From assembly GCA_903789635.1 (NCBI GenBank), contig CAIFEY010000028.1, forward strand, positions 1 through 42,302: 42,302 bases of DNA. Direction: 5' to 3'. The notes below the pieces were generated by a model. It saw nothing but the letters and a program-made list of their open reading frames with translations, was not told the origin of the DNA and ran no database searches. This document shows, in pieces, positions 15,375 to 24,055 of this stretch. The stretch comes from an uncultured Eubacteriaceae bacterium. Its GTDB lineage: Bacteria; Bacillota; Clostridia; Peptostreptococcales; Anaerovoracaceae. How positions within the stretch are numbered: the stretch's first letter is position 1; the number at the start of each line of letters is the position of its first letter. Made by a program: the position numbers and the translations under genes.

Positions 15375-16721
15375 ATGGAAGTAGCAATCGTAGGTGCCGG
15401 CAAACTCGGTTATAAAGTTGCCGAGGCGCTGTCCAACGGAGATTATTCCGTTACGATTATCGACAGAAAAGAAGCGCTGCTGGATAAGATTTCCCAGCAT
15501 CTCGATGTTATGACAATCAACGAGGATGCGAGGCGCATGTCTGTGCTGCAGGATATCGGCATCGAACATTTCGATTACCTGCTTACGGCAACCTCCAACG
15601 ACGAGATGAACATCGTCATCGCCGCGATGGCGAAGAAGCTCGGATGCCGCCACGTCATCGCCAGGGTCAGGGACCCGGAGCACATGAATCAGATCGACCT
15701 CCTGCGCGAGACGTTCAACCTGGACGTCATCGTCAACCCGGACCTCGCGATCACGGAGGAGATCTACAAGTACCTCGCGGAGAAGTACACGCTCCAGAAC
15801 GGAATCTTCACGACCGGACGCGTCTCGATGATCGAGTTCGAGGCAAAGAATTACTCGCGCCTCATCGGATGCTCCATAACTGATGTCCGCACGATTTTCC
15901 CGGACTTCCTGGTGCTCGCCCTCTCCAGAAACGGAAAGGTCATCATCCCGCACGGAAACGACGTCATCGAGAAGAACGACCTCCTCTACATGCTCGGCGA
16001 GCGTGAGAAGATGGCCGTCCTGCACCAGAAGGTCAATAAGAAGCGCAGCAACATCCTGCGCAAGGTCATGATCATCGGCGGCGGAAAGACGGGCTACTAC
16101 CTGTCCAAGAAGCTCGGCGACTTCGGCGCGGCGGTCAAGCTGGTCGAGCAGGACCTGGCACGCTGCCAGTACCTCGCGACGCAGCTGGAGAACGTCATGA
16201 TCCTCCACGTCGACGGCACGGACATCTCGACCTTGGAGGACGAGAATATGGACGGCATGGACGCCTTTGTCACCGCAACCGGATACGACGAGGAGAACCT
16301 GCTGCTCGCACTCACCGCCAAGAGAAGGGGCATCCCGGACGTCATCGCCAAGGTCAGCCACGAGAACTACGTCGACCTGATCGAGGAGATGGGCGTCGAC
16401 ATGGTCCTGAACCCGCTCGACATCACGGCGAGCAACATCCTGCGTGAGATCCAGGGCACCAGCCGGATCATCACGTCGGTCCTGATCCAGGGCCAGGCGG
16501 AGCTGATCGAGGTCCGCGCCCAGAGCGGCATGAACTTCCTCGGAAAGCCGATTTCCGAGCTCCCGCTTCCGGACAGCATCCTGATCGCGGCGATTGACCG
16601 CGCGGGACAGCTGATCATTCCTGACGGCGACACGAAGATCAAGCGTAATGACCACGTCATCATGCTCTCCCTTCTGTCCAGCATCAGCAATCTTGAGAAG
16701 CTCCTCAAGCCGAAGCATTAA
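15375..16721 (+). CDS. trkA: Trk potassium transporter NAD-binding subunit TrkA
   Basis: Cytoplasmic regulatory subunit of the Trk K+ uptake system, 448 residues, the usual two-module length. RCK-N module 1 opens with VAIVGAGKLGYKVAEAL (residues 3-19). A TrkA-C domain follows (about 140-220). Module 2 opens with VMIIGGGKTGYYLSKKL near residue 230, and a second TrkA-C domain ends the protein (about 370-445). Both glycine-rich loops needed for nucleotide binding are intact. AAGGAG lies 8 bases before the start. It precedes two trkH genes on the same strand, so it probably gates one or both channels. Confidence 0.95.
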   Translation: MEVAIVGAGKLGYKVAEALSNGDYSVTIIDRKEALLDKISQHLDVMTINEDARRMSVLQDIGIEHFDYLLTATSNDEMNIVIAAMAKKLGCRHVIARVRDPEHMNQIDLLRETFNLDVIVNPDLAITEEIYKYLAEKYTLQNGIFTTGRVSMIEFEAKNYSRLIGCSITDVRTIFPDFLVLALSRNGKVIIPHGNDVIEKNDLLYMLGEREKMAVLHQKVNKKRSNILRKVMIIGGGKTGYYLSKKLGDFGAAVKLVEQDLARCQYLATQLENVMILHVDGTDISTLEDENMDGMDAFVTATGYDEENLLLALTAKRRGIPDVIAKVSHENYVDLIEEMGVDMVLNPLDITASNILREIQGTSRIITSVLIQGQAELIEVRAQSGMNFLGKPISELPLPDSILIAAIDRAGQLIIPDGDTKIKRNDHVIMLSLLSSISNLEKLLKPKH

Positions 16722-16756
16722 GTATTCCAAGACACCGAAATACCAAAGAATCCTTC

Positions 16757-16780
16757 TGCCTCGCGAATTTTCGCGGGGCA
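16757..16780 (+). terminator. Hairpin after trkA
   Basis: TGCCTCGCGAA and TTCGCGGGGCA form an 11-bp stem with one G-T pair, 36 bp after the trkA stop. No U-run follows, so it may only attenuate or stabilise the transcript between trkA and trkH. Confidence 0.4.
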
Positions 16781-16955
16781 TCTGAATATCACAGGTACAG
16801 AATGCACGGAAGATACACCGCATCCGTGGATCGCCGCCTGCGTATCACACGGATGAATAATTGATACGGAAGATATAGAGATTAATTATAGAAGGAAGAT
16901 CATCGAAAGATAAAAGATAATAGATAGAAGATATAGTTAGGATAAGAACACGGCA

Positions 16956-18425
16956 ATGAACATCACCATGAAAAACATCATCCGAGTCATCGGCGTCATC
17001 ATATTCGTGACGGGCATCTGCATCGCGCCTTCCCTCCTCACGGCACTGATTTATCACGAGGTAAGGTCGGCGGTCTGCTTCGGGGCCACGATGGTCTGCT
17101 GCATCATACCGGGATTCATCATCATGAAGATCCTCCCGGCGGACTCGTTCAAGATGCACGCGAGAGACAGCTTCCTGTTCGTCACGCTGACCTGGTTCCT
17201 GGTCTCCTTCGTCGCGGCAGTCCCGCTGACCGCATCCGGGGCGATCCCGAAGTTTTACGATGCGTTTTTTGAGACCTGCTCCGGCTTCTCGACGACGGGC
17301 TCGACGATCCTCGGCAACATCGAGGCGCTCCCTAAGTCGATGCTGTTCTGGCGCTCCTTCACCCACTGGCTCGGCGGAATGGGAATCATCGTCTTCACGG
17401 CGGCGCTGATGCCGAGCTTAGGCATCTCCGGCCAGTCGATCGCGGAGGCAGAGGCCCCGGGACCGACCATGGACAAGCTGACGGCACGCTACTCGGATAC
17501 GGCTAAGAATCTCTACCTCCTCTACTTCGGCTTCACCTTCGCAGAGACGGTGCTGCTGATGTTCGGCGGCATGAGCCTCTACGACGCGCTGATCCAGACC
17601 TTCGGAACCGTCGGAACCGGAGGATTCTCCAACTACGGCGACAGCATCGCGCACTGGGGAAACAGCCCGTACATCCAGTGGGTCATCATCATCTTCATGC
17701 TGATGTGCGGCACCAACTTCAACCTCTACTTCGGCATCCCCAAGCACGGTCCCAAGGCCCTGCTGAAGGACTCGGAATTCCGCCTCTACATGGCAATCGT
17801 CATCGCGACCACGGCGGGCATCACGATCGAGCTCATGGCGAGGGGCATCATCACGAGCCCTGGCAAGAGCCTGACGGCTGCCGCGTTCCAGGTATCCTCG
17901 ATCATCACGACGACGGGATATGCGACCAAGAACTACGACCTCTGGCCGACCTTCTCCAAGATGATGCTGATGATCGTCTTCCTGACCGGCGCCTGCGCCT
18001 CCTCCACCGGAGGCGGCCCTAAGATCATCCGCGTGCTCGTCACGCTGAAGATGATCCGAAGGAGCATCGCCCTGAAGATCCACCCGTCCCGCGTATACAC
18101 GATCAAGGTGAACGGAAAGCCGGTCGAGCGCGACGTGATGACAAATATTACGAACTTCATCTTTTTCTACATCCTCGTGCTGTTCGTCGGGTGCATCATC
18201 ATCGGCATCAACGGCTACGACGTGATGACGACCTTCTCCTCGGTGCTGACCTGCCTCGGCAACATCGGGCCGGGATTCAACAAGGTCGGGCCGATCTACA
18301 ACTTCGGCTTCTTCGCCCCATGGGCCAAGATCGTCCTGGCCGTCCTCATGATCGCCGGACGTCTGGAACTGTTCGCCGTGCTGACGCTGCTGTCGCCGCA
18401 CTACTGGAACTCCAACAAGAATTAA
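16956..18425 (+). CDS. trkH: TrkH family potassium channel subunit (first copy)
   Basis: Membrane-embedded K+ channel of the Trk system, 489 residues, the family's usual length. The four pore loops with their filter glycines are visible: CSGFSTTGST (about residues 107-116), TFGTVGTGGFS (about 216-226), ITTTGYATKN (about 315-324) and CLGNIGPGF (about 432-440). About ten hydrophobic helices surround them. The start has only a weak ribosome-binding site, and a second Met lies four codons in. The 230-bp gap after trkA contains a purine-rich tract of GATA/AGA repeats (16855-16945). K+ selectivity and TrkA control are inferred from the family. Confidence 0.95.
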   Translation: MNITMKNIIRVIGVIIFVTGICIAPSLLTALIYHEVRSAVCFGATMVCCIIPGFIIMKILPADSFKMHARDSFLFVTLTWFLVSFVAAVPLTASGAIPKFYDAFFETCSGFSTTGSTILGNIEALPKSMLFWRSFTHWLGGMGIIVFTAALMPSLGISGQSIAEAEAPGPTMDKLTARYSDTAKNLYLLYFGFTFAETVLLMFGGMSLYDALIQTFGTVGTGGFSNYGDSIAHWGNSPYIQWVIIIFMLMCGTNFNLYFGIPKHGPKALLKDSEFRLYMAIVIATTAGITIELMARGIITSPGKSLTAAAFQVSSIITTTGYATKNYDLWPTFSKMMLMIVFLTGACASSTGGGPKIIRVLVTLKMIRRSIALKIHPSRVYTIKVNGKPVERDVMTNITNFIFFYILVLFVGCIIIGINGYDVMTTFSSVLTCLGNIGPGFNKVGPIYNFGFFAPWAKIVLAVLMIAGRLELFAVLTLLSPHYWNSNKN

Positions 18426-18676
18426 TGGATTCTGCGGTGTCCCGGACGATGCCGCCTGAATCGGATGAACTTCTGACAAAGACCGATGGAATCAGAATCT
18501 GACCGAATCTGATGGAATCCGGCGGATCTGCTAAATCCGATGGATTCTGCTAATGAAAATTGATGGAAAAATAACAAATCGTCGCTGCCCATCAGGGGCT
18601 TCTCCCCTCCTGCCCGCTTCGATTTTGTCTGAACAGACTCCGTCTGCAATGCTTAGAGATAAACTGAGGTTTTGAT

Positions 18677-20143
18677 ATGAAACTCAATAACCGATTATTG
18701 TATAAAACGTTCTCGGTGATTCTGCTGCCGCTCGGCGTGACGCTGATGATCCCGATGATCTTCGCGTTCGTGCAGGGGCAGGTGACTGTCGCGCGGGCGT
18801 TCCTGATCCCGGGGCTCGTGAGCCTGGCCGGCGGCGCGGTCGCCCTTCTCTTCCTGAAAAAGAGGCAGGGAATCACGGAGAGAAAGATGCTGATCAAGGA
18901 CGGCTACCTGATCGTGTCCGCGGGAGCGGTGCTGCTCCTGCTGCTCTCGGCGGTCCCGTACTGGCTCTGCGGTAAACACATCGGGCCCGTCGACGGCTGG
19001 TTCATGTCCGTCTCGTCCTGGACGACGACCGGCGTGGTCTCGATCTCGCTGAAGGGCATCCCGTGCGCGGTCATCCTCTGGAAGGCGATGACGTGTTGGA
19101 TGGGCGGCTTCATCATGCTGGCGGTCGCGATCACGATCTTCAACAAGCTCGGCATCAACGAGCAGGGCCTGCTGAGTGGACCGTCTTCGATCAGCCAGCA
19201 GAACGCCAAGGTGACGGCGCACTTCACGGGCACGGTCAAGATCCTGCTGATCTTCTACGTCGTGATGACCATCGCGGAGCTGATCCTGCTGTCGCTGTCC
19301 GACATGAGCTTCTTCGCCGCGCTGCTGAACACGCTCAGCAACGTCAGCACGTCCGGCATGATCGACGTGTCGAGGTCCTCGAACTACTTTGTCAACACGA
19401 CCTACATCCGAATCGTGATGTCCGTGTTCGCGCTGCTGGCCTCGATCAACTTCTTCGAATACTACTACGTCCTTACGCGTCATCGTATGGCAAAGAATTA
19501 CGAGGTCCGCTCCTACTTCAAGATCCTCGCGGCCGCAGTCGTGCTGATCACGCTGGACCTGATGTTTACCGGAACGTACCACAGCTTCTTCCCTGCCCTG
19601 CGCGACTCGGTCGCCGTAGTCGTCTCGAACGCATCGACCTCCGGCTACGCGTCGACGATCGCGGTCAACTGGCCGACGACGAGCCTGTTCATTCTCCTGA
19701 TCCTGATGATGATCGGCGGATGCAGCGTCTCCGCGGCGAGCGGAATCAACGTCACGAGGGCGGTCGTCTTCTGGAAGCTGATCATGCGCGGCATGTACAA
19801 GCGCATCCACCCGCGTTCGACCAAGGCGGTCATCGTCCACGGCCATAAGATTTCCGCGGGCAAAGCCTCCTCGATCACGATTTTCATCATGCTGTTCCTG
19901 ATGATCATCATCCTCGCGGCGGTCGTCGTCAGCCTGGACGACAAGGGACTGCTCACGACGTTCTACGCGGTCATCGCGTCGATCACGAACACGGGAACCT
20001 TCAGCGGCACGCTCGCGACCGGAGACTACAGCATCTTCAGCGCGCCGATCCGCTTCTTCCTGTCGATCCTGATGGTCGTCGGACGCGTCGGCATCTACCC
20101 GGTCGTCGTGCTCTTCTCGACCTCCTTCTGGAGCGAAAAATAG
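18677..20143 (+). CDS. TrkH family cation channel subunit (second, divergent copy)
   Basis: A 488-residue TrkH paralogue. All four pore-loop glycines are kept but in altered surroundings: SSWTTTGVVS (about 113-122), SNVSTSGMID (about 226-235), SNASTSGYAS (about 318-327) and ASITNTGTFSG (about 437-447). The first copy has the standard FSTTGST-type loops, so ion selectivity or affinity may differ. GAGG lies 6-9 bases before the start. The 250-bp gap before it is full of degenerate GATGGAATC-type repeats and a small hairpin AGGGG/CCCCT near 18590. No second TrkA is encoded nearby; both channels may share the TrkA at 15375. Confidence 0.9.
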   Translation: MKLNNRLLYKTFSVILLPLGVTLMIPMIFAFVQGQVTVARAFLIPGLVSLAGGAVALLFLKKRQGITERKMLIKDGYLIVSAGAVLLLLLSAVPYWLCGKHIGPVDGWFMSVSSWTTTGVVSISLKGIPCAVILWKAMTCWMGGFIMLAVAITIFNKLGINEQGLLSGPSSISQQNAKVTAHFTGTVKILLIFYVVMTIAELILLSLSDMSFFAALLNTLSNVSTSGMIDVSRSSNYFVNTTYIRIVMSVFALLASINFFEYYYVLTRHRMAKNYEVRSYFKILAAAVVLITLDLMFTGTYHSFFPALRDSVAVVVSNASTSGYASTIAVNWPTTSLFILLILMMIGGCSVSAASGINVTRAVVFWKLIMRGMYKRIHPRSTKAVIVHGHKISAGKASSITIFIMLFLMIIILAAVVVSLDDKGLLTTFYAVIASITNTGTFSGTLATGDYSIFSAPIRFFLSILMVVGRVGIYPVVVLFSTSFWSEK

Positions 20144-20450
20144 AATCTCAGGGCCCGCGGCGCCTCCAACTTCACCGAATCCTGCCGGCAGCACCGGAAT
20201 CACCCGGAATCTACTCGGAATCTAAAGCTGCTTTCCGATCATGACCTAGGCCGGCAGGAACTCGAGGAGCGGAGGCGCCTCCCGGGTCCTTGTTTTCAAA
20301 TACGAACATCTGAATTTTCTGCAAGGTACCGCGCGGTGATTTCGAATTCGACCATCCGAAGTCGAACGTCGGAAATCTGCCATCGGAACCGAAATCCGAA
20401 TACGAATCCGCGCGGCCCCCCGCAGAAGGCGCAGAAAGGAGAATCTCCAC
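20144..20450. other. Intergenic region between trkH copy 2 and rarA
   Basis: No gene. The sequence is dominated by CGGAATC/CCGAAT words (about 20190-20225 and 20330-20410), resembling expanded simple sequence. A perfect 12-bp palindrome GGAGGCGCCTCC lies at 20271-20282. Confidence 0.5.
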
Positions 20451-21740
20451 ATGCAGCCACTGTCAACCAGAATGCGGCCGACGAGCCTGGAAGAATTCGC
20501 CGGGCAGACGCATTTCCTCTATCCGGGCTCGCTCTTTGTCCGCTCGATTGAGAACCACACCTTCCACTCCGCGATCTTCTTCGGCCCGCCGGGAACGGGC
20601 AAGACCACGCTCGCGCGCATCATCGCGAGCACGATGGACAGCGCGTTCCGCGAGATCAACGCCTCGGTCTCCGGCACCAAAGAGCTCAAGGAGATCCTCG
20701 AGGACGCCCGCCTGAAATTCTACGGCCTGCAGCGCCAGTCGACCGTGCTCTACGTCGACGAGGTCCACCGCTGGAACAAGCTCCAGCAGGACACCCTCCT
20801 GAAGGCGCTCGAGGAAGGTATGATCCACCTGATCGGAAGCACCACGGAAAATCCGTATTTTTCCGTGAATAAAGCGATCTTAAGCCGTGTAAGAAATATC
20901 TATGAGTTTCAGCCGCTGAAGCCTGCTGACCTGCTGGTCCTGCTGCGCCGCGCGCTGGAGGATCCGTCGAGGGGCTTAGGCTCCCTCTCGCCAAAGGTCA
21001 CCGCGGACGACAGCGCCCTGACCCTGCTTGCTGAGCTCTCCCAGGGAGACGCCCGCGCCGCCCTGGACACGCTCGGGTTCATCGCCGAGAACCTGCCTGA
21101 GGACGACCGCGTGATCACGCGCGATCGCGTCGGCGAGGCGCTTCAGCGCAAGATCAACAACTACGACGAGTCGACGGAGTACGACCTGCTGTCCGCCCTC
21201 CAAAAATCCATCCGCGGCAGCGACCCGGACGCGGCGATCTACTACTTCGCCTGCATGGCGGACGCGCGCTGCGACCTGATGACGATCGGGCGCCGGCTCC
21301 TCGTCATCGCCTCGGAGGACATCGGCATGGCCTACCCTTCCGCGATCTCGATCGTGACGTCGTGCGTGCAGGCCGCGCAGATGGTCGGCTGGCCGGAGGC
21401 ATCGATCAACCTCGGCCAGGCGGTGATCCTGCTCGCCTCCTCCCCGAAGTCCAACTCCGTCGTGACCGCACTGCAGGCGGCTTCCGCCGATGTCGCGTCC
21501 AAGGACACCGGTCAGATCCCCGCCCACCTGCGTGATGCGCACTACAGCGGCGCGAGCAGCCTCGGCTACGGCAAAGGCTACCTCTACCCGCACGACTTCG
21601 GCGGCTACGTGAAGCAGCAGTACCTGCCGGACCGCCTCGCAAACGCCGGCGTCCGCTACTACCGCCCGACCGAGAACGGCTCCGAGGCCAAGTTCAAGAG
21701 CTTCCTCGAGCAGCTCAGGAAGCGCCTCGGCATGAATTAA
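20451..21740 (+). CDS. rarA: Replication-associated recombination protein RarA (MgsA)
   Basis: AAA+ ATPase of the RarA/MgsA/WRNIP1 family, 429 residues, which acts at stalled replication forks. The N-terminal [14 protein letters not shown] motif is typical. Walker A is GPPGTGKTT at about residues 45-53, and Walker B with the following residues is [11 protein letters not shown] at about 98-108. Sensor 1 is [10 protein letters not shown], and the C-terminal tetramerisation domain includes SEDIGMAYP and [18 protein letters not shown] precedes the start. It is followed after 114 bp by ispH-rpsA; a small stem CGGCAT/ATGCCG overlaps its stop codon. Confidence 0.95.
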   Translation: MQPLSTRMRPTSLEEFAGQTHFLYPGSLFVRSIENHTFHSAIFFGPPGTGKTTLARIIASTMDSAFREINASVSGTKELKEILEDARLKFYGLQRQSTVLYVDEVHRWNKLQQDTLLKALEEGMIHLIGSTTENPYFSVNKAILSRVRNIYEFQPLKPADLLVLLRRALEDPSRGLGSLSPKVTADDSALTLLAELSQGDARAALDTLGFIAENLPEDDRVITRDRVGEALQRKINNYDESTEYDLLSALQKSIRGSDPDAAIYYFACMADARCDLMTIGRRLLVIASEDIGMAYPSAISIVTSCVQAAQMVGWPEASINLGQAVILLASSPKSNSVVTALQAASADVASKDTGQIPAHLRDAHYSGASSLGYGKGYLYPHDFGGYVKQQYLPDRLANAGVRYYRPTENGSEAKFKSFLEQLRKRLGMN

Positions 21741-21772
21741 TGCCGGGCAGCAGCAACAGATTATTATTTTAC

Positions 21773-21791
21773 CTACTATATATAATAGTAG
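21773..21791 (+). promoter_or_regulatory. Inverted repeat and AT-rich promoter region of ispH-rpsA
   Basis: CTACTAT and ATAGTAG are perfect 7-bp arms around ATATA. A TATAAT (21802-21807) preceded by TGTA follows 11 bp downstream, about 48 bp before the ispH start. No clear -35 box is present. The inverted repeat is a candidate operator for this promoter. Confidence 0.4.
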
Positions 21792-21854
21792 TTACGCTGT
21801 ATATAATAATATCTATACAACCATTTATCACCAATATCATTAACAAAGGACATT

Positions 21855-23846
21855 ATGGAAATCATCAGAGCGAAAAACAGCGGTTTCTGCTTCGGCGTCA
21901 GGAAGGCCGTCGAGACCGCATATGAAGAGACCGAGAAGAGCGACGGAAACCTGTACACGCACGGCCAGCTGATCCACAACCGCGACGTGACCGACGAGCT
22001 AGAGCGCAAGGGTGCGCGCATCATCGAGGACCTCTCCGAGGTACCGGGCGGATCGACCGTCATCGTCCGCTCCCACGGCGAGACCAAGGCGTTCTATCAA
22101 GAGGCGGAGCAGGACGGAATCCGGCTGGTCGACACGACCTGCCCGTTCGTCTCCAGGATCCACGACCTGGTCAGCGAGGCGCACGCGCAGGGCAAGCACG
22201 TCGTGATCATCGGCGACCCCGAGCATCCGGAGGTCATCGGGACGAACGGCTGGTGCGACGACGGGGCGATCGTGCTCCATGAACCGGCAGACGCGGATAA
22301 CTTCCCGTACCGTTCGGCCTTTGTCGTATGCCAGACCACACTCCGCCAGGCGGCATTCCAGGAAATCATCGACCGGCTCGAGGCACAGAACGTCGAACTC
22401 GAGATCCACAACACGATCTGCAACGCGACCACGGAACGCCAGAATGCGGCGGCCGAACTCGCGAAAACATGCGACGCAATGGTGGTTATCGGGGGCAAAA
22501 ACTCTTCAAATACGAGAAAACTTTACGAAATTTGCCGAAAGTACTGTCCGAAGACCTTTTTTGCTGAAAATATTAGTGATTTGCCATTGAAAGAACTCAA
22601 AAAATGTATTAGAATAGGTGTTGCGGCAGGTGCATCGACGCCTGAACGTACTATCAAGGAGGTTACTACTGTTATGAGTGACAATATCACTAATGAAACT
22701 GCAAATTCGATGGAAGCTTTCATGGACGAAATCGATGCATCTTTGAGACTCCCACATTCCGGCGAAATCGTTACCGGAAAGGTTGATCAGGTAAATGACG
22801 ACGAGGTCATTGTCAACCTGGGATGCAAAAAGGATGGAATCCTCACAGCGCGCGAGGTTACGCTGGAGGAAGGACAGACGCTGACAGACATGTTCCATGT
22901 AGGCGATGAGATCCAGGCAAAGGTCATCAAGACGGATGACAACGACGGCGGAATTCTGCTGTCCAAGAAGAGACTGGAAGTCAACAAACACTGGGATGAG
23001 ATCAATGAGGCACTTGAAAATAAGTCAAATATTGAGGTTAAGGTTGTCAGAGTCGTTAAGGGCGGCGTAATCGCTGCTTACAAGGAAGTATCCGGATTCA
23101 TTCCGCTGTCTCAGCTGTCCAACAGATACGTTGAGAGCGCAGATGAATTCATGGGTCAGGTCCTGACAGTCAAGGTATCCAGAGTAGATCAGAGAAGAGG
23201 CAGAGCTGTATTCTCCCACAAGGCTGTACTGGCTGAGGAGAGACAGAAGAAGCTCGATCAGATCTGGGATACACTGAAGGTCGACGACATCGTCGAGGGT
23301 ACTGTAATGAGATTTACAGACTACGGCGCATTCGTAGATCTGGGCGGAATCGACGGACTGCTCCACATCTCCGAGATTTCCTGGGGAAAGCTGAAGCATC
23401 CTGATGAGGTTCTGAGCATTGGACAGAAGATCAATGTCAAGATCCTGAACATGAACCGCGAGAAGGGAAAGATTTCCCTCGGCCTCAAGCAGACAACACC
23501 GGAGCCATGGTCCGTAATCAACGATACCTATCACGTTGATCAGATCGTAAAGGGCAAGGTTGTTCAGCTGAAGGAATACGGTGCATTCGTTGAACTTAAG
23601 CCGGGTCTGGATGGACTGGTTCATATCTCTGAAGTTGCGAACAAGCACGTCAACAACATCAGCGATGAACTGACACTGGGCCAGGAAGTTTACACGAAGA
23701 TCCTGGATATCGATACAAATAGAAGAAGAATCAGCCTTTCCATGAAGCAGGTTCCGGAAGATTATCAGCCGGAAGATGAGGAAGCTCCTGCCGAGGCAGA
23801 AGCAGAGGCTCCTGCTGAAGAGGAAACTGCTGAGGACGCTGAATAG
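21855..23846 (+). CDS. ispH-rpsA: Fused IspH (HMBPP reductase) and ribosomal protein S1
   Basis: A 663-residue bifunctional protein, an arrangement known from Clostridia. Residues 1-~275 are IspH, the [4Fe-4S] enzyme that makes isopentenyl and dimethylallyl diphosphate. The three cluster cysteines lie in GFCFGVRKAV (Cys12), DTTCPFVSRIHD (about 96) and NTICNATTERQ (about 193). The motif GASTPERTIKEV is also intact. Residues ~274-663 are S1 with four S1 repeats (from GEIVTGKVDQV, KVVRVVKGGVIAAY, GTVMRFTDYGAFVDLGGIDG and GKVVQLKEYGAFVELKPG) and an acidic Glu/Ala tail. AAAGGA precedes the start. Codon use changes near 22490: the ispH part is GC-rich with CGC arginines, and the S1 part uses AGA and A/T endings like highly expressed genes. 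An internal ribosome-binding site at 22656 may give free S1. A terminator follows. Confidence 0.96.
   Translation: MEIIRAKNSGFCFGVRKAVETAYEETEKSDGNLYTHGQLIHNRDVTDELERKGARIIEDLSEVPGGSTVIVRSHGETKAFYQEAEQDGIRLVDTTCPFVSRIHDLVSEAHAQGKHVVIIGDPEHPEVIGTNGWCDDGAIVLHEPADADNFPYRSAFVVCQTTLRQAAFQEIIDRLEAQNVELEIHNTICNATTERQNAAAELAKTCDAMVVIGGKNSSNTRKLYEICRKYCPKTFFAENISDLPLKELKKCIRIGVAAGASTPERTIKEVTTVMSDNITNETANSMEAFMDEIDASLRLPHSGEIVTGKVDQVNDDEVIVNLGCKKDGILTAREVTLEEGQTLTDMFHVGDEIQAKVIKTDDNDGGILLSKKRLEVNKHWDEINEALENKSNIEVKVVRVVKGGVIAAYKEVSGFIPLSQLSNRYVESADEFMGQVLTVKVSRVDQRRGRAVFSHKAVLAEERQKKLDQIWDTLKVDDIVEGTVMRFTDYGAFVDLGGIDGLLHISEISWGKLKHPDEVLSIGQKINVKILNMNREKGKISLGLKQTTPEPWSVINDTYHVDQIVKGKVVQLKEYGAFVELKPGLDGLVHISEVANKHVNNISDELTLGQEVYTKILDIDTNRRRISLSMKQVPEDYQPEDEEAPAEAEAEAPAEEETAEDAE
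22656..22676 (+). promoter_or_regulatory. Internal ribosome-binding site and start for free S1
   Basis: AAGGAGG (22656-22662) lies 11 bases before an in-frame ATG (22674-22676, Met274) that begins MSDNITNETANSMEAF, exactly at the IspH/S1 junction. The surrounding ~200 bp are AT-rich, favouring an open mRNA. This would yield a 390-residue S1 without IspH. Confidence 0.55.
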
Positions 23847-23864
23847 TTTGATATGAGTTCATTT

Positions 23865-23898
23865 CAGGCAAGTGCGCTAAGTGCTTGCCTGTTTTTTA
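23865..23898 (+). terminator. Intrinsic terminator after ispH-rpsA
   Basis: CAGGCAAG (23865-23872) pairs with CTTGCCTG (23884-23891), followed by TTTTTTATT. A textbook terminator starting 19 bp after the stop codon. Confidence 0.85.
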
Positions 23899-24055
23899 TT
23901 ACCGGGGTTTTGCCTGCTGCGGCAAAGGCTGCCAAAACTGCAGCACAACTGCCATTTCTGCACTGCAATATCCGCTGCCCTGCTCAGGTGAAGTTCATCA
24001 CCTCCATCAGGCAGCGGTCACAAGGCTTCCGCCCTGGCAGACACCAAGGAGAAAT

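Noticed and set aside
23885-24055. N-terminal extension of RNase R back to 23885
   Set aside because: The extension would be translated from within the terminator stem of ispH-rpsA and has no ribosome-binding site.
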